Assembly: GCF_963678635.1 (NCBI RefSeq)
Contig: NC_087069.1
Coordinates: 35,131,959-35,195,958, forward strand
Reading direction: 5' to 3'
From: Symsagittifera roscoffensis
Taxonomy: Eukaryota; Xenacoelomorpha; Acoela; Convolutidae
Length of the DNA: 64,000 nucleotides
Part shown: piece by piece, positions 48,673-60,638 of the stretch
Position numbering within the stretch: the first letter of the stretch is position 1
Layout: every line of letters begins with the position of its first letter
Program-made: the position numbers and the translations under genes
Notes under the pieces: generated by a model
Told to the model about the DNA's origin: nothing
Seen by the model: only the letters and a program-made list of their open reading frames with translations
The model's database searches: none

Positions 48673-49030
48673 GTAAGCAGAACCCGCTGAAATTTTGGGA
48701 ACCTTCCTTCAGTGCCTAACCCAATTACAGTTTCTTGAATCCTTTCATAAATGAGGAATCCAAACCAACTGGTTTTTCACTCATTGCAGATTCCGACCCA
48801 ACTAACGGACTTGAGTTTTTTTACAAGTTTTGCTTGAGGATTGCGCAAGAATTTTGCGATTCGGTCCTACACGCACCAAAAATTATCGTTATCCAAAAAA
48901 CGAATTGGTCTAGTTATTTTAATATCGTAAATAATTTAAGTTTTATATCGACCGAAGTTTGTTTTATGCGTTTCCGGCATATGATATATAATGTTCGATC
49001 CAATTCAACTTATCAACTTTAAACAATGTA

Positions 49031-50133
49031 CCGGGTTGACCTCCATAGACCGAAAATGCGAATCATACAATTTCATACACTTAGTCTATGGAAAATGCTA
49101 GTCATAAAAATTTCATACATTTTTGCATAATCAGTTTATTCGAATTTCAAAGGTATTTTCTAGTTGTTTTGGTATCGAAATTGGTATCTCTTCATAAAAA
49201 AAAGGAAAAAAAATGGTATGAAAAAAAATGCCAACCATACAATTTCCATAAATGGAAATTGTATGATTAGAATTTTTTTATTTTTTTTTTGTGAAAAAAA
49301 AAGCTTTGAACAATCAATTCAACTGCTGACAAAACATTTAAGCGTTTTTTGGGCTGCTACGACTGAAAACTTTGTCTTTTTTTATCTTTGTTTTCTGAAA
49401 AAAATACTAGTCATACAATTTCCATATATGGAAATTGTATGACAAGCATTTTTTTTTGATGGCGACAACAAAAATTTTTGAAATTGTCCCGAAAAATTTC
49501 TTGTGTTTTTTTTAACCGCAAATTGATTTTTGTATTCAAACAAACAATTTTTGAAAAAAAAATTGCACGCAAAATTTTTTTTGTGTGTATAACGTAGTCC
49601 TGGATATACTAATATTGGATTTTTTCCTTTTCTCTTCATAACTTTTTTCAAAAACGCTTAAGATTTCGCTTTCTTTTGAATGACATGTTTTTGTATGTCT
49701 TGATCAATGTCTGGTAATTTGAAAACTCAAATTTCAAAAATAATCATCCTTGAAAATTTTTGCCAAAGTTTAAAAGTTCGTTATTTTCGTTATATTATTT
49801 GTGTGAGACAGAATGAAAACATTTCAGGCTGTTTCCAATGCATTTTTAATGCGAGACGGCCAAACCGTTGGTTACTACGTTTGAGTAATCAAGTTTTATG
49901 TCATTTGTGTTCGGTTACGAACACAACCAAAAAATTTTGAGAAATTAAAATGTAAAGAATCAATATTTTTAGTTTATGGAAAAATGCTAGTCATGCAATT
50001 TCCATATATGAAAAAATACTAATCATAGACCTTTCATGCAATTTTCTGTACGTATGGAATTGTATGGAAAGTGTATGATTAGTGTTTTTCCATATATGGA
50101 AATTCTATTACTAGTATTTTTGGTCATCCCGGG
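49031..50133 (-). mobile_element. MITE-like palindrome-rich element, family B copy 2
   Basis: Reverse orientation relative to 4823-5516: begins 'ccgggttgacc' and ends 'ggtcatcccggg'. It is longer than copy 1 (1.1 kb against 0.7 kb). It contains perfect or near-perfect palindromes centred near 49426 and 49250, built from 'aatttccatatatggaaatt'. No protein coding capacity. Confidence 0.7.
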
Positions 50134-51512
50134 AACTACTTCATATCTATATAGGTTTGAAGCACTTTTTCATGGAACTTAAAGTTTTATTGAGAAGCGT
50201 ACCTGTTCATTGGCATTCAAAGCCAAGTAGTTAAAAAGGACTAGGACACTTTTCAAGCAGCCTTGCGCCTTCCATTTTTCTTCATCTCAACCTTTTGAGA
50301 CCATAAAACGCTTGTACGTTTCAGTTGAGCTTTTTCTCTGAAAAAGCAACGATAAAAAAATTGCGAAGTTCCTAACTCAAATCAAGAGCTTCCTTGGTTT
50401 CATCCTAATGGAAAAAAATGAAAATTCGAAGCTCTTGCGGCAAATAACAAAGGCATCTCCTTTTATTGAATGCGGTTAGATAAATGCAAGTTCTCGAAAC
50501 AAAACCTCGATCTTGAATTCAATATCGATTACTGGGTTTAATTTCAGTTAATTTATCCAAAAAGCGTAATAGGACTGGTGAAACACACCTTTTTAATTCC
50601 TATTTTTAAGATTAGCTCCATAAATTCCTCGCCACAACGTGGTTAGACCTGATCACAAAAAAAGTCGAAAAGGACTGTTGTAATGCTAATTGTTGTTACA
50701 AAACATGTTGATAATAATATAACATTGTAATAACATAACATTGCTAATCAATAGCACTTCAATCAATACCAGCTAATTTGGACTTGACACTTTAGATTGA
50801 ACAGATGTTAAACGATTGAACTTAGATTACAGCAGACAAAGACAAGTCAAGGCCCTCCAGATAGTTGATCTCTATGATAACATGTTGCCTCATCCGCCTA
50901 GCGAGGTAGTCTAGACACTATTTTAAAAAATATAGAAAAATCAGAGTTGAAGTTTTTCGAATCGACTTGTTCGTTTTCTCTTTCTTCAATTGGGCCGTTA
51001 AGCTGCGCGCCCTCTCTTTTTCCAGTTTCTTATTTGAGCGCACCCTCCTCTCCGCTTGGGTTATGGGTATCGATATCATCAATACCCTCTTGCTCTGGGT
51101 CGTGATTGGTGTCGAATGTCTTGCTGGTCTACCTTCGTAATTGACATGGCCTCGTTTCGTCTCAATTTTGTAAAAGATCTAAATCAATTACGTTTTTACC
51201 ATATTCTCTTTCTATACTTCCAGCCTTGAATATATCTTGGACTTCTGTTGCCCTTCCTTACCGGAGAGTCATCTGTGCCCTTCCTTTTTCCATCTAAGTT
51301 GCTCTGAGTCGTGACTTTTGGTAAAACGGTCTTCGCTACCAGTGCCAAAGGATTTGTCATTTACCTTTGCCAAGCTGGAATATAACTGGAAGGTCGGTCG
51401 CAAAATGGTTTCAGCCGTTCTATCCACTGGAATCGCTTGGCTCGACAAAAATTTCATGGAAATGACTTCGGATCCTGGTTGCTGGAGGATCGCTTTTTTC
51501 GATCCTCATGAA
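50134..51512. other. Unassigned interval, possibly the tail of an older gypsy element
   Basis: No gene recognised. The 51269-51512 part directly abuts the 51518-58732 insertion. Together with 58738-59460 it would be contiguous once that element is removed, so it is probably the C-terminal part of the older gypsy remnant. Confidence 0.35.
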
Positions 51513-51517
51513 GCCCG

Positions 51518-51813
51518 TGTGGTAAGGTGAAACAATGCTATGAACTCAACTGAAAAGGATCTCGTTTCAAAAAATTAATTCAATCGAAACTTAGTTTTCC
51601 TTCTGTTTCTCTATGGTTCCGAGAACCAGCTCAATAACCGTATCTACGTACGCAAAACTTAACAAATAACTAAAGTCTACGCAGCTAATAACACTGCGTG
51701 ACCTTGACAATAATTTAATAACAATTTAATTACAGATACCGATATGCGTTCCAAGGTTAGTGTGCAGCGAAGGTTAACATGTTTACTGCACATGTAGTAT
51801 GTGCTGTACCACA
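51518..51813 (-). repeat. 3' LTR of Ty3/gypsy element
   Basis: Plus strand 'tgtggtaaggtgaaac' to 'gctgtaccaca'; about 95% or more identical to 58436-58732 by eye. Confidence 0.95.
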
Positions 51814-51824
51814 CTCCCCTTGGA
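51814..51824 (-). promoter_or_regulatory. Polypurine tract of Ty3/gypsy element
   Basis: The minus strand reads 'ccaaggggag' immediately before the 3' LTR, a suitable plus-strand primer. Confidence 0.7.
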
Positions 51825-51923
51825 ATAACAAAATTTTATATAGTATACATATTAAATTTAAATAAATATGAGTTTTAATACTCATTTTAATTGATCCTCC
51901 AGTTTTAAGTTTTTGAAACAATC

Positions 51924-53345
51924 CTATGTTAATTTTTTTCCTGTTGAACTTTGGTCGTCTACTTCTTCCTCATCAAAATTTAGTGGTACCCGCCATGCAA
52001 CGCTCCAAGTCTTCGTGGTTTCAAGTGCCTCGCTTCCAAATTTCCGTCGAAAGAGATGTTTTTCTAATAGACCAAACTTCGACTCCACCGGCTTATTTAC
52101 ATCCGTTTTAAAGTTTGCTAATTTTACTCGATAGGCCTCTAGCGCTGCTTTGTTAAGGTCAGTAACATCTTGATCTGTTGCAATTAGTTTAACGGAGTGC
52201 TTGACAGGATTCCCGAATCGAACTGGGCCTCTGTTCTTTGTCGGTCTGCCGCTACGTCTAACCGGTATTTCAGTCTCATTTGATTCATCTGAAAAACCTG
52301 GAGGCGCGTTGCTTTGTTCGTCATCACTCACAACTGTATTTTTTAGAATCGTTTTTGCCTCTTTCTGGACGCGCCTCGTCAACACCTGGTCGGCTAACAG
52401 ATTCCAGTCTTCCGGAACTAAGTCACGACTTTGGAACGATAGTAGTATCTTCTCCGCTGAGCTGTTGCGGGTGATCTCCTTACTTTTGTCCTTCAACTCC
52501 TTTCTTGGCGAGAATGTGCTTGCCCTGCCGGCCTTTTCTGGAGATGATGATTGATCCTCCGTTTGAACTTTTTGACGTGCTGTTACAGCAGCTTTTTGTT
52601 TTCGAGCCTCTTGACCTGTGGGCTTTCTTTCCTTCTTCCCGGCACTCTGGGTTTCAGAACCCTCGACATTTCCCAGTATTGGACCAGCGTTATTGGGTTT
52701 AGCTCTTTTTGTAGCCAAATTCAGACCTCCGTTCACTTCTAAATCCTTCGATGATGTTACATTTTCATTGCTGTCTTGAAAAAACTCCACAGTAGTTTCC
52801 CAGTCCGAACGTTTTTGCATTTCAGGCATTTCCTCCGAATCACTGCTTTTTTTGCGTGACCCGCCTTCTTTTTTCGTCGACTTCGATTTCGGCTCATCTC
52901 CGTGTGAACTTCTCCTGGATTGATCTTTTTTCGGACTTTTATCCCTCGTATCGCTGATATCCATTTTCGATTGCGCAATATCGCTCTTTCTGTAAACTGC
53001 TCTCGCAGCAGTTTTAATTGTGTGTGGAGTTTCCGATTGGACTCTTCCTTTCAATGGTTTTGTTAACGCCTTTCCACTCTTTCGGCCCTCATCTTTGCGC
53101 AAGAGACTAGTTGAAGTTGGGTCCACTTCCGGTATATTATCCTCAATAAATCCGTATTCCCACGAATACAATAACTCTTTCCGTAAGTCGGGGTTTATTG
53201 TATTCGTTTCGTCCACAATTCTTCTGATGTCATTTGCTGATGTATCTCTCCGGGTCGCATTCCAACGAGCGTTTGCTTCTAATAGGGATCTCAGAGCTTT
53301 CGCTCTATCTCGGTCTTTCGCGGTTTCCACTTCTGACTTGAACAT
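51924..53345 (-). CDS. Extra 3' ORF of gypsy element, Lys/Ser/Glu-rich (473 aa)
   Basis: The longest intact frame of this element. A predicted helical N-terminus ('ETAKDRDRAKALRSLLEANA') precedes a long charged, low-complexity middle ('KSKSTKKEGGSRKKSSDSEE'). The C-terminal block 'RRSGRPTKNRGPVRFGNPVK' plus 'HSVKLI' recurs in the third gypsy element at about 60870 ('FFGDPLRHSVKFIEED'). Lies after integrase. It may be the integrase C-terminal extension in a shifted frame or a separate protein; no known domain or membrane span is visible, so it is not an envelope. No stops in 473 codons. Confidence 0.6.
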   Translation of the reverse strand: MFKSEVETAKDRDRAKALRSLLEANARWNATRRDTSANDIRRIVDETNTINPDLRKELLYSWEYGFIEDNIPEVDPTSTSLLRKDEGRKSGKALTKPLKGRVQSETPHTIKTAARAVYRKSDIAQSKMDISDTRDKSPKKDQSRRSSHGDEPKSKSTKKEGGSRKKSSDSEEMPEMQKRSDWETTVEFFQDSNENVTSSKDLEVNGGLNLATKRAKPNNAGPILGNVEGSETQSAGKKERKPTGQEARKQKAAVTARQKVQTEDQSSSPEKAGRASTFSPRKELKDKSKEITRNSSAEKILLSFQSRDLVPEDWNLLADQVLTRRVQKEAKTILKNTVVSDDEQSNAPPGFSDESNETEIPVRRSGRPTKNRGPVRFGNPVKHSVKLIATDQDVTDLNKAALEAYRVKLANFKTDVNKPVESKFGLLEKHLFRRKFGSEALETTKTWSVAWRVPLNFDEEEVDDQSSTGKKLT

Positions 53346-53489
53346 GGGACTGACTTCTCTGCTGATTTGACCTTTTCTTACGATTTTGACATTGTCGTGT
53401 GACTGGTCAACCCTTCTTTTCAGTTGTGACGCGGTGAGGGCTGAACGCTCCAGATGTTCCTTATCTAAGCGATCAGAAATTTTAAAGAA

Positions 53490-56400
53490 CTACCCTTGAT
53501 ATTCTGAATTCTGTTTTCGAAAGTCGTCCAAAATGTGCGTCGAAAGGAGAACATTTGATCGTTTTTTTGCTAACTCTACCTAAGATCTCTAATTATCGTG
53601 CTCAGAGTAAGATTTATTGATGTGATGTTTTCATCCAATAAGATGACTCCCAGTCTCCGTTTGATAGTTTGTATAGTTCTCTCCACCAGACCGCATCCCC
53701 GGTGATCCCCTACCGGACAAAATTTTTGTTCGATATTATTGTCAGAACAAAACTTTTTCATTGTTTTTCCTTTAAAACCCGAGAATTGGCCAGTTTGTAT
53801 CGACTCCGTGTGTATCAATGTAAGTACGCAGAAACTTCACCGATGACTTTCCCCCTGTCGATTTTGTTATTTTTACCGACGGAAATTTTGAGTATCTATC
53901 TCTAGCTGTAAGCAGGTAAATTTTCTTACCCTTTGTATCTTCTAAAGGTTGCGCATAATCTAATTGCAATTCTTGCCCGGGCTGCGTGAGCAGTGGGAGT
54001 GTCTTTGATGCATTTTTTGGTATGATGTATTCAACGTTCTTACCATAATGAATACAACTGCGACATTCCTCTGCCATATTCACAATGTCTTTATGCATGT
54101 GTGGCCACCAGAGGTATTTAGATACATCCAACATTGCTACTTGACCCGGGTCGCCTCGTTGAATCCATTTCAGTACTACAGGATTTAACTGTCCTGGTAC
54201 CACCAAACGCCCATCTACGATGATGCAGTCATCTACCACGGCCATTTGGTGCCAGAGTGAATTCGTATATGGTCCCATCAACTCAAATGAGTGGCGATCC
54301 TTCCGTTCTATCACTCTGCGTAGCCGATCCATCCAGATATCCTCCGTTGTCAACTCAGCAAGTAGATTTCGGTCGAAAAGATTCGGCAAATTGTGCAAAT
54401 TGTTGTCTTCTAGATATTCAGCTAGTCGGAATTCGTCTTTTCTGTACTTCCTAACATTCTACCGCCCCCAACGAGACTGACCTCGGAGCTTGATGTGGGA
54501 CTTTCACCCAAGAGATCCACTTCTATGACTTTCCTATCTTTTCCCCCTGGGCTGTGATTGTCGTTCTGTGGGTTGGACATGTGAGTTGTCGCTTCCAATT
54601 CCAGCAAACTCGCTGGTATTACTTTATCGGCCCGTTCAGAACCTACTAAATCCCAAAAGGGAATTAGCCCTCTAGATTCCGATTGACGTGTTTTCCCGAA
54701 ATGTTGTGGTGTTGAAGTTGCCTGACCTGAGTCCTTTCTCTGCTGAGTGATGACCATTTTCGGAGAATTCCCCATTTTCCGCCATTCAACCTGTGGCATA
54801 TCATCCTCTGAACCATCCGTTTCGTTTCCTCGCTGTACTGTTCTGGTTCTTCTATATGTCATCTCCGTCACCTGTTCTAGCAGTTGACTTCTGTTGCTTC
54901 TTTCTCGTTCCACTATTTTTACTGTCTTTTCCGGTTTCTCCTCCATTCTGTTTCTTCTTTCTGTGTTTTGTTTACTATCAACCGACTGTTTGCAATGAGA
55001 AATTGTGCTTAAAATGTTTGGCTCACAGTTTGAAAGGCTTGAGATTAGACCGCTTTCGTTCCGGTCGAGCCTTGTTCGTTTTTGAACAGAACGTTTGCTA
55101 TAGCAACCGTGGGATGACTTAGCGTTTATTTCGTCCAATGTGTTACTCGATCCGGAATGTTCTAGAATATTATCATTCTGAATAGCGTGTGTTGTATCAT
55201 TTAGCCGACTGTTTAAACAGTCGAGTTCTTTGTGCAAACATTCAATCGATGCAACCACAAACTTTTCTTCTAAGTATGTCTCTGGCCACGGTTCCCCATT
55301 CGGCTCTCTTGACATATAATCCACAACCCCCATATCTTTATCTGGTATATGCACTACATTAAATTGGTAAGGTAATAACCTATCTACCCACCTGGTAAGT
55401 CGGGATTGGTACATTTTGTTAGAATTATATTCGCCTAGTGCTGATGTAAGAGCCTTGTGGTCCGTGGCTAAGATAAATTCTTTTCCCAGTAGGTAATGTT
55501 TAAACCTATCCACAGCCCAAACTACTGCGAGCAGTTCTAACTCGTTTGTCAAATGTTTTTTTTTCTTGCGCGTTAAGATAACGTGAAGCGAACGCAATAG
55601 GTGCCCATTCATTATCTTCTGTTTTCTGTTCTAGCGTTGCTCCGAGACCAGTGTGACTCGCATCACACTTTACCCGAGTATCCTTGTTTTGATCATAATA
55701 ATGAATTTTTGCGATCTATGCCACTGCCTGTTTTATTTCTTCGAAAATGAACGAATGTTCTTCCCCCATTCGAATTTTCTGACGGGTAATTTGACCTTTT
55801 TCATCTTTTTTTTTCATTTTCTTCTCTTAACAGTGGTCTGAGTTTGTTAGTTAAACTCGCAGCGTTAGGAATAAGTTTTGAAAGATGATTAAAACTACCC
55901 ATAAACGATCTCAATTGCTTTAGAGACTTCGGGTGTTGCAACTTCAGTTTTGCTTCAGTCTTCGTATTTTTTGGTGTTATTCCTTCGGATGTAAAATTGT
56001 GACCTAACCAGTTTACTTCTGATTGAAAAAATGCGCATTTTTCCAAATTTAACGCTAGATTTTCGTTGTCCAATTTCTTTAACACGCTTGTTACTAGTTG
56101 TTCATGTTCGTTTTTATCCCCCTTTGATACGATCATTATATCATCCAGGAAACAAAAAGTATTTTTTGAATGGTTTAATGTTCGATCCATTGCTTTTTTT
56201 CAAATTCTGCAGGCATATCGGCTAACCCATAGAATCCAGTTAGAAACCTATATGTGCCTGTTGCCTGCCCACCCACTATGTTAAAATTACACTGCTTAGC
56301 TGTTTCCGCATTCAGTCTAAATTGACTATAAGCGTATTCCAAATCCAGAGTCGTGAAGTACAGCGTACCAGCTGTATTTGCAGTTACTATTTGACCTACT

Positions 56401-57440
56401 CGATCCAGTAATTCATCCATATTCGGCATCTGATACTTGTTTTTATACAGTTGCCTGTTTATGGGTTTTGCATCTAGTGCCAATTTAATCGAATCGTCTT
56501 TTGTCACAGTAATTAATATCGGAGGAATGAAACAGTGACTTGTGCATTTATCAAGTTTTGTTATATGACCCTCTGATAACAACTTTGATAATTAAGCTTG
56601 CACTTTGTCTTGTATATGTATAGGAGTTCTCCTATTTTTTCCTGAATGGGACATTGTGGGTACTTGAATTTAGTGTTTACCACGTGGTTTTTTGACTCCC
56701 CTTTTCGATCGAATAGAGACGGGAATTTTTGATAAAATTGATGTTTCATACCTTCCGATTGTTCACACAGTAACACATTGAACCTTGATTTTTGTGATGG
56801 AGCAGACTTCTGTGTTGTTTGTGTTCCCAATTTTCCTTGTAAGTCTAACCCCAGAATACATCGTGCTCGGCGTTCTATTACTAAGAACGATGCGTCTACT
56901 ACTTCCCAACTCGCTGATCTGATACTAGCACATAACGCGCCTAGTATTTGAATTGGTTGTTTGTTGTAATCATAAAATTGCGTCGACAGGTTCAGTTCTT
57001 CAGCTGGGACGAACTTATCTTTGGAGCTCCCTCCATTAGTTGTTTTGCCGTTGTCCAATTCAGAAACGATACTGGTTTTCCCGAATCAATTGTCATGTTT
57101 ATAATATGTTTGTCAATTCTAACCAACGCTTTCAAAGCTTATATTTTGTGTTATTTTGGATCGCTTCTAATATCAATTTGTTTCACATCTTTTGTATCCA
57201 CTGTCACCTTATCGTCTTTTTTTCTGGTAATAATCTACCAATTTTCCCGTGCGGATTTTTCACTCTGGGTTCAATCGTCATGATTTCAAAATCTTCACAT
57301 GAGTCAAAACTGTGAATTAAATTACACTTTTCCTCTGAGCTAGAGTTTTCCTCCGCAATCTCGTTCACTTGATTCGATCTACACACTTTTGGCGAAGTGT
57401 TTTTGCTTACTACAGCTTTTACATCTTTTCCTAATTGCTG
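53490..57440 (-). pseudogene. pol: Gypsy Pol (protease, RT, RNase H, integrase), frame-broken
   Basis: Protease 'TIDSGKPVSF' is near 57085. RT has 'TLDLEYAYSQF' (near 56330) and 'FLDDIMIVS' (near 56140). RNase H has 'CDASHTGLG' (near 55665) and 'ATDHKALTSAL' (near 55460). The H2C2 finger is near 54100-54040 ('CRSCIHYGK'). Integrase has 'LQLDYAQPL' (near 53965) and 'GDHRGCGLVERTIQTIKRR' (near 53690). Intact catalytic residues are spread over several frames. The breaks at 56194-56200, 55806-55814 and 55556-55564 fall in T7-T9 runs; one near 53800 does not. An in-frame TAG lies near 55720. Confidence 0.85.
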
Positions 57441-58415
57441 GACACATTTTCAAATGTCCCTCTCCAAATGTCCTACCACATCTGGTACATGGTTTTTTTT
57501 CAGTTCGGTTTTTGTGTCTTTATTCTTATTCCACTTCTTTTTGAATTGACCTCGATTCGATTTCCTATAATTCTGGGTTTTTCTTCCGACATTCATAATA
57601 AGTTCCTGTTTTATTTTTATCTGACGCTCAGAAAATTTTCCTCCAGATGAACTTCCTACTATTGACTTTTGAAACGCTTGTGTCGTTTGCTTGCTTTGTT
57701 CAAATTTAATAGCTCGTTTCAATACTTCCTCTGGTATGAAAGTTTCAAACGTCAACGTATTTTGAAGTGCAGTATTATTTATGCGTGAAATAAATAAATC
57801 TCGCACCAATTCTTCCTCTAATCCACCCAGTTCAGCCGTAGCTGCTTGTGCAGTTAAAGCTGCATGAAAAGACTCCAATGTCTCTCCGGATTCTTGGGCC
57901 CTGGTGAATATTCTGTATCTCTCATACCTAATGTTTTTCGTTTTTTCAAATGATACTTTAGCTAGTCTCACCATTTCTCTGAACTCCAGTTTGATATTTC
58001 AATGTGGATTTTTCTGTACGAACTTTTTCTTTCCCTCTGTGCCTAATGCCAGAAACAAACGAGACGTAAGTCGTTTTTGAACTTTGTTATAGAACACATT
58101 ATGTCCTACCGTCAGTCCTCGTTCTCTTCTCTCATCATTCTCGAGTATTACTCTGTCTCTTCTTAGTTTGTCTCTCAGCTCCCGATCTGTTACTGCCTGA
58201 GCAGTTTCATTTTCTCCGGGAGTTTTCGGTCGAGGCATTGGCTCCTCAATAACTTCTTTCGGTTCTTCTAGTAATATCTCAGGATTCACACCTTCTTTGA
58301 CCGTCACTGCCAGCATAAATTGATCCAACCAAATTTTGAAATTCCACGGTGGATCAGAACCAGTTGAGGTCCAGAACACTGGGATACCCATGTCTGTTCT
58401 GTTATCCTGTGCCAT
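57380..58415 (-). pseudogene. gag: Gypsy Gag with in-frame stop
   Basis: Two open segments in the same frame (58436-57999 and 57974-57450) are separated only by TGA at 58001-57999. The first Met (58436) lies in the primer site, so Met at 58415 ('MAQDNRTDMGIPVFW') is the likelier start. The C-terminal half has 'ARAQESGETLESF'-type capsid features and a Cys-His finger ('CTRCGRTFGEGHLKMC'). That finger is reached only after a shift at the T8 run 57493-57500. Confidence 0.75.
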
Positions 58416-58435
58416 GAATCCTGCTGGCTGCGCCA
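58416..58435 (-). promoter_or_regulatory. Primer-binding site (serine-tRNA type)
   Basis: The minus strand directly after the 5' LTR reads 'TGGCGCAGCCAGCAGGATTC', complementary to the 3' end expected for a serine tRNA (…GGCTGCGCCA). It has 18 or more matching bases and no spacer. Confidence 0.85.
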
Positions 58436-58732
58436 TGTGGGAAGGTGAAACAATGCTATGAACTCAATTGAAAAGGATCTCGTTTCAATAAATTAATTCA
58501 ATTGAAAATTAGTTTTCTTTCTAACTCTATGGTTCCGAGAACCAGCTCAATAACCATATCTACGTACGCAGAGCTTAACAAATAACTAAAGTCTATGCAG
58601 CTAATAACACTGCGTGACCTTTGACAATAATTTAATAACAATATATAATTACAGATACCGATATGCGTTCCAAGGTTCGTGTGCAGCGAAGGTTAACATG
58701 TTTACTGCACATGTAGTATGTGCTGTACCACA
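58436..58732 (-). repeat. 5' LTR of Ty3/gypsy element
   Basis: Plus strand 'tgtgggaaggtgaaac' to 'gctgtaccaca', partner of 51518-51813. Confidence 0.95.
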
Positions 58733-58737
58733 GCCCG

Positions 58738-59460
58738 GTCACTGTTCGTTGTTTTCGCCTTTCGCACTTCTTATATAGGGAGGAATTCTGTAGAACTCAT
58801 TATTTTCCTCAAAATTAAAAAAAAAGCAACTTCATGATCGACCGCGCTTGTTTTCAATTTGCAGACTGACGCGTAACATCGGCTGTGCCTCAGTGCTTGG
58901 TGGGACTCCTTTTCCTGCCGCAAAATTTTGCAATGGAGTGCAATTTATGGTTGATGCCAAGTCCGAATTGTGAAATAGTAACTCTTTTGTTTTCGGACTT
59001 TTCCTCGTCGTCATCGAACTCGTTGCGTGGAGAATCGTTGTGCCAGCTGGCATCACTTTCCAGTCCCAGGTCTCTATTTTTGTTCCCAAGATTTTTTTGC
59101 GTGCCAAGTTCAGATGAGATGCTCGGAGTTGTGTCCTGAAAGGTTCCTCCATGTCTCTCGTTAACACTATAAAGCTAGTTGATTCATCCGTTTTCTCCTT
59201 TGATCCTTGCTCAAACTTCTTTCATCTTTGATTCCGATGAAACTACGTGTATCTGTATGCCCGCGTTTTCCTCTGACATCGTTGGTGTTCCCAAGCTTTC
59301 TTTGTCTAAATATAGTTTAACACCTTTTTCTCAATCCGATTTAACCCCACTAGTTTTTGTACTTTTGTTTGAATATAGCAAATTCGGTTTGCGTTCATAT
59401 TGTGCCTCGAATGGCATCAACCCAAAATAGTTTCGTACCATAGTTTTAATGGCAGTGAAA
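58738..59460 (-). pseudogene. pol: Older Ty3/gypsy remnant (integrase C-terminal region)
   Basis: The minus strand from about 59450 reads 'YFGLMPFEAQYERKPNLLYS', which parallels 'KSPFELHFGRKPNTLW' of the third element. It then decays through stops towards 58740. Its continuation should lie at 51512 and leftward, on the far side of the 51518-58732 insertion. No LTR was identified for it. Confidence 0.6.
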
Positions 59461-60240
59461 GTTCCTAAAAAGAGTGATCGATCTTAAATGATCCTTTTCT
59501 GTTTTCCTTCATATTTTCCACTTTACTCTTAATAGTTTTGTCAATTTTTCTGACAATCCTGTACCAGCATGATCGTTTGCTTGTGCCAAGATTAGGTCAC
59601 GGTTATTTTCAAGCAAGTTTCTGTTATCGCCCTTGTTTCAGATATGAAGCTCGGTTTATTCGGATAGCGCGTGGAGTTTTCGCGCGTTTCTGGCGTTGGC
59701 ACGGCTTAAACATTTTGCAGTATGGAGATTTGAGAACCTATTTTTAGCTAAGTTAAGATGCACGACCTTTCTGTTTCATAACGATGAGGGCCGGTGATTT
59801 TTTTTTGAGTTTTCTCGTTAGGTTCACTTGATTTGTTAAGAGGTTTCGTTTTAAGAGGTTAAGAGATTTGTTAATTGACTTTCGAAATCAAGGGATTGAA
59901 GTTCTTACCAATCGAGGAAAAGAGCTTTCAATCCTCAGCATTGTTTATGATGCATTGATGTTTGTGAGTTCATCGATCGGATGCCGAAGTCAACCTCAGG
60001 TGTCCGGAAGGGGTAGCTTGTAAATCGTCCAAACATCAATCTCATAAGACTGACGGTATAGTCTATTTCTTGTCCACCCAGATAATTCTTTCTTCCACGC
60101 GATAGTACCTCCAATTTTCGTGTTAACTTTTGGTTTAGGAATTTTATCCCGATAGATCATGAGAATATGTAGAATCAGATTTACTAACAAACAGTAGTGA
60201 TAACAGATATATATTTCTATGAATGAAAAAAAAAACACGC
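59461..60240. other. Unassigned interval
   Basis: AT-rich DNA with a short open frame (60238-59996, minus) that shows no recognisable motif. No gene or repeat supported. Confidence 0.4.
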
Positions 60241-60246
60241 CCAGCG

Positions 60247-60418
60247 TGGTATTGACAAAAGAGGTTAACAGTGACCTTGGTTAATATAATTAGTGTCTTT
60301 TGCAGTATGACTGCAAAAGAACAAATAACTTAGGAGGTACCGAAGGTCGCCTCACGACATACAAATAACTTACGAGGAACAAATAACTTACGAGGTACCG
60401 AAGGTCGCCTCACGACAT
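60247..60418 (-). repeat. Putative 3' LTR of third gypsy element, with hairpin and tandem unit
   Basis: The right edge 'ctcacgaca' at 60418 is followed by 'ttccccacgggg', a plausible polypurine tract on the minus strand. Inside, a 41-bp block (about 60320-60360) is repeated at 60378-60418 with a partial copy between. The left limit is a guess ('tggtattgac'). The partner LTR is outside the window. Confidence 0.4.
60297..60319. promoter_or_regulatory. Perfect 10-bp stem hairpin
   Basis: 'cttttgcagt' - atg - 'actgcaaaag' forms a perfect inverted repeat with a three-base loop, in the presumed LTR. Could be a structural element of the LTR RNA end; no T-run terminator follows. Confidence 0.7.
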
Positions 60419-60638
60419 TCCCCACGGGGAAAAAATTTTGAAAAGCTTCAAAATTAAGAATAAATAAACTGCACTTAGACGAGCAAATGAATCGATAGCC
60501 CCCCTATCCCACACAAATGCGTACAGTAAGGCACAATAATAAGGTTAAAAAAAAGTTTTAGCGAAGTTTGAACGATTGGGCGAGTTTTAAGAGTTTTTTT
60601 TGTTTTCCATATTTCACTATATTTCTTGGCAAATAAGG

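Larger units (their letters stand above)
51518..58732 (-). mobile_element. Ty3/gypsy LTR retrotransposon, 7.2 kb
   Basis: LTRs of 296-297 bp (51518-51813, 58436-58732), a serine-tRNA-type primer site, a polypurine tract and the 5-bp target duplication GCCCG (51513-51517, 58733-58737). The minus strand reads gag, protease, RT, RNase H, integrase and an extra 3' ORF. The reading frames are broken by an in-frame TGA in gag and by single-base shifts, four of them at T7-T9 runs. It is inserted in an older, related gypsy element. The high similarity of the LTRs indicates fairly recent insertion. Confidence 0.95.

Noticed and set aside
51318-51530. Plus-strand 70-aa ORF ending at the gypsy insertion
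   Set aside because: Crosses the LTR boundary and has no motif; the minus strand is the more likely coding strand of the older element here.
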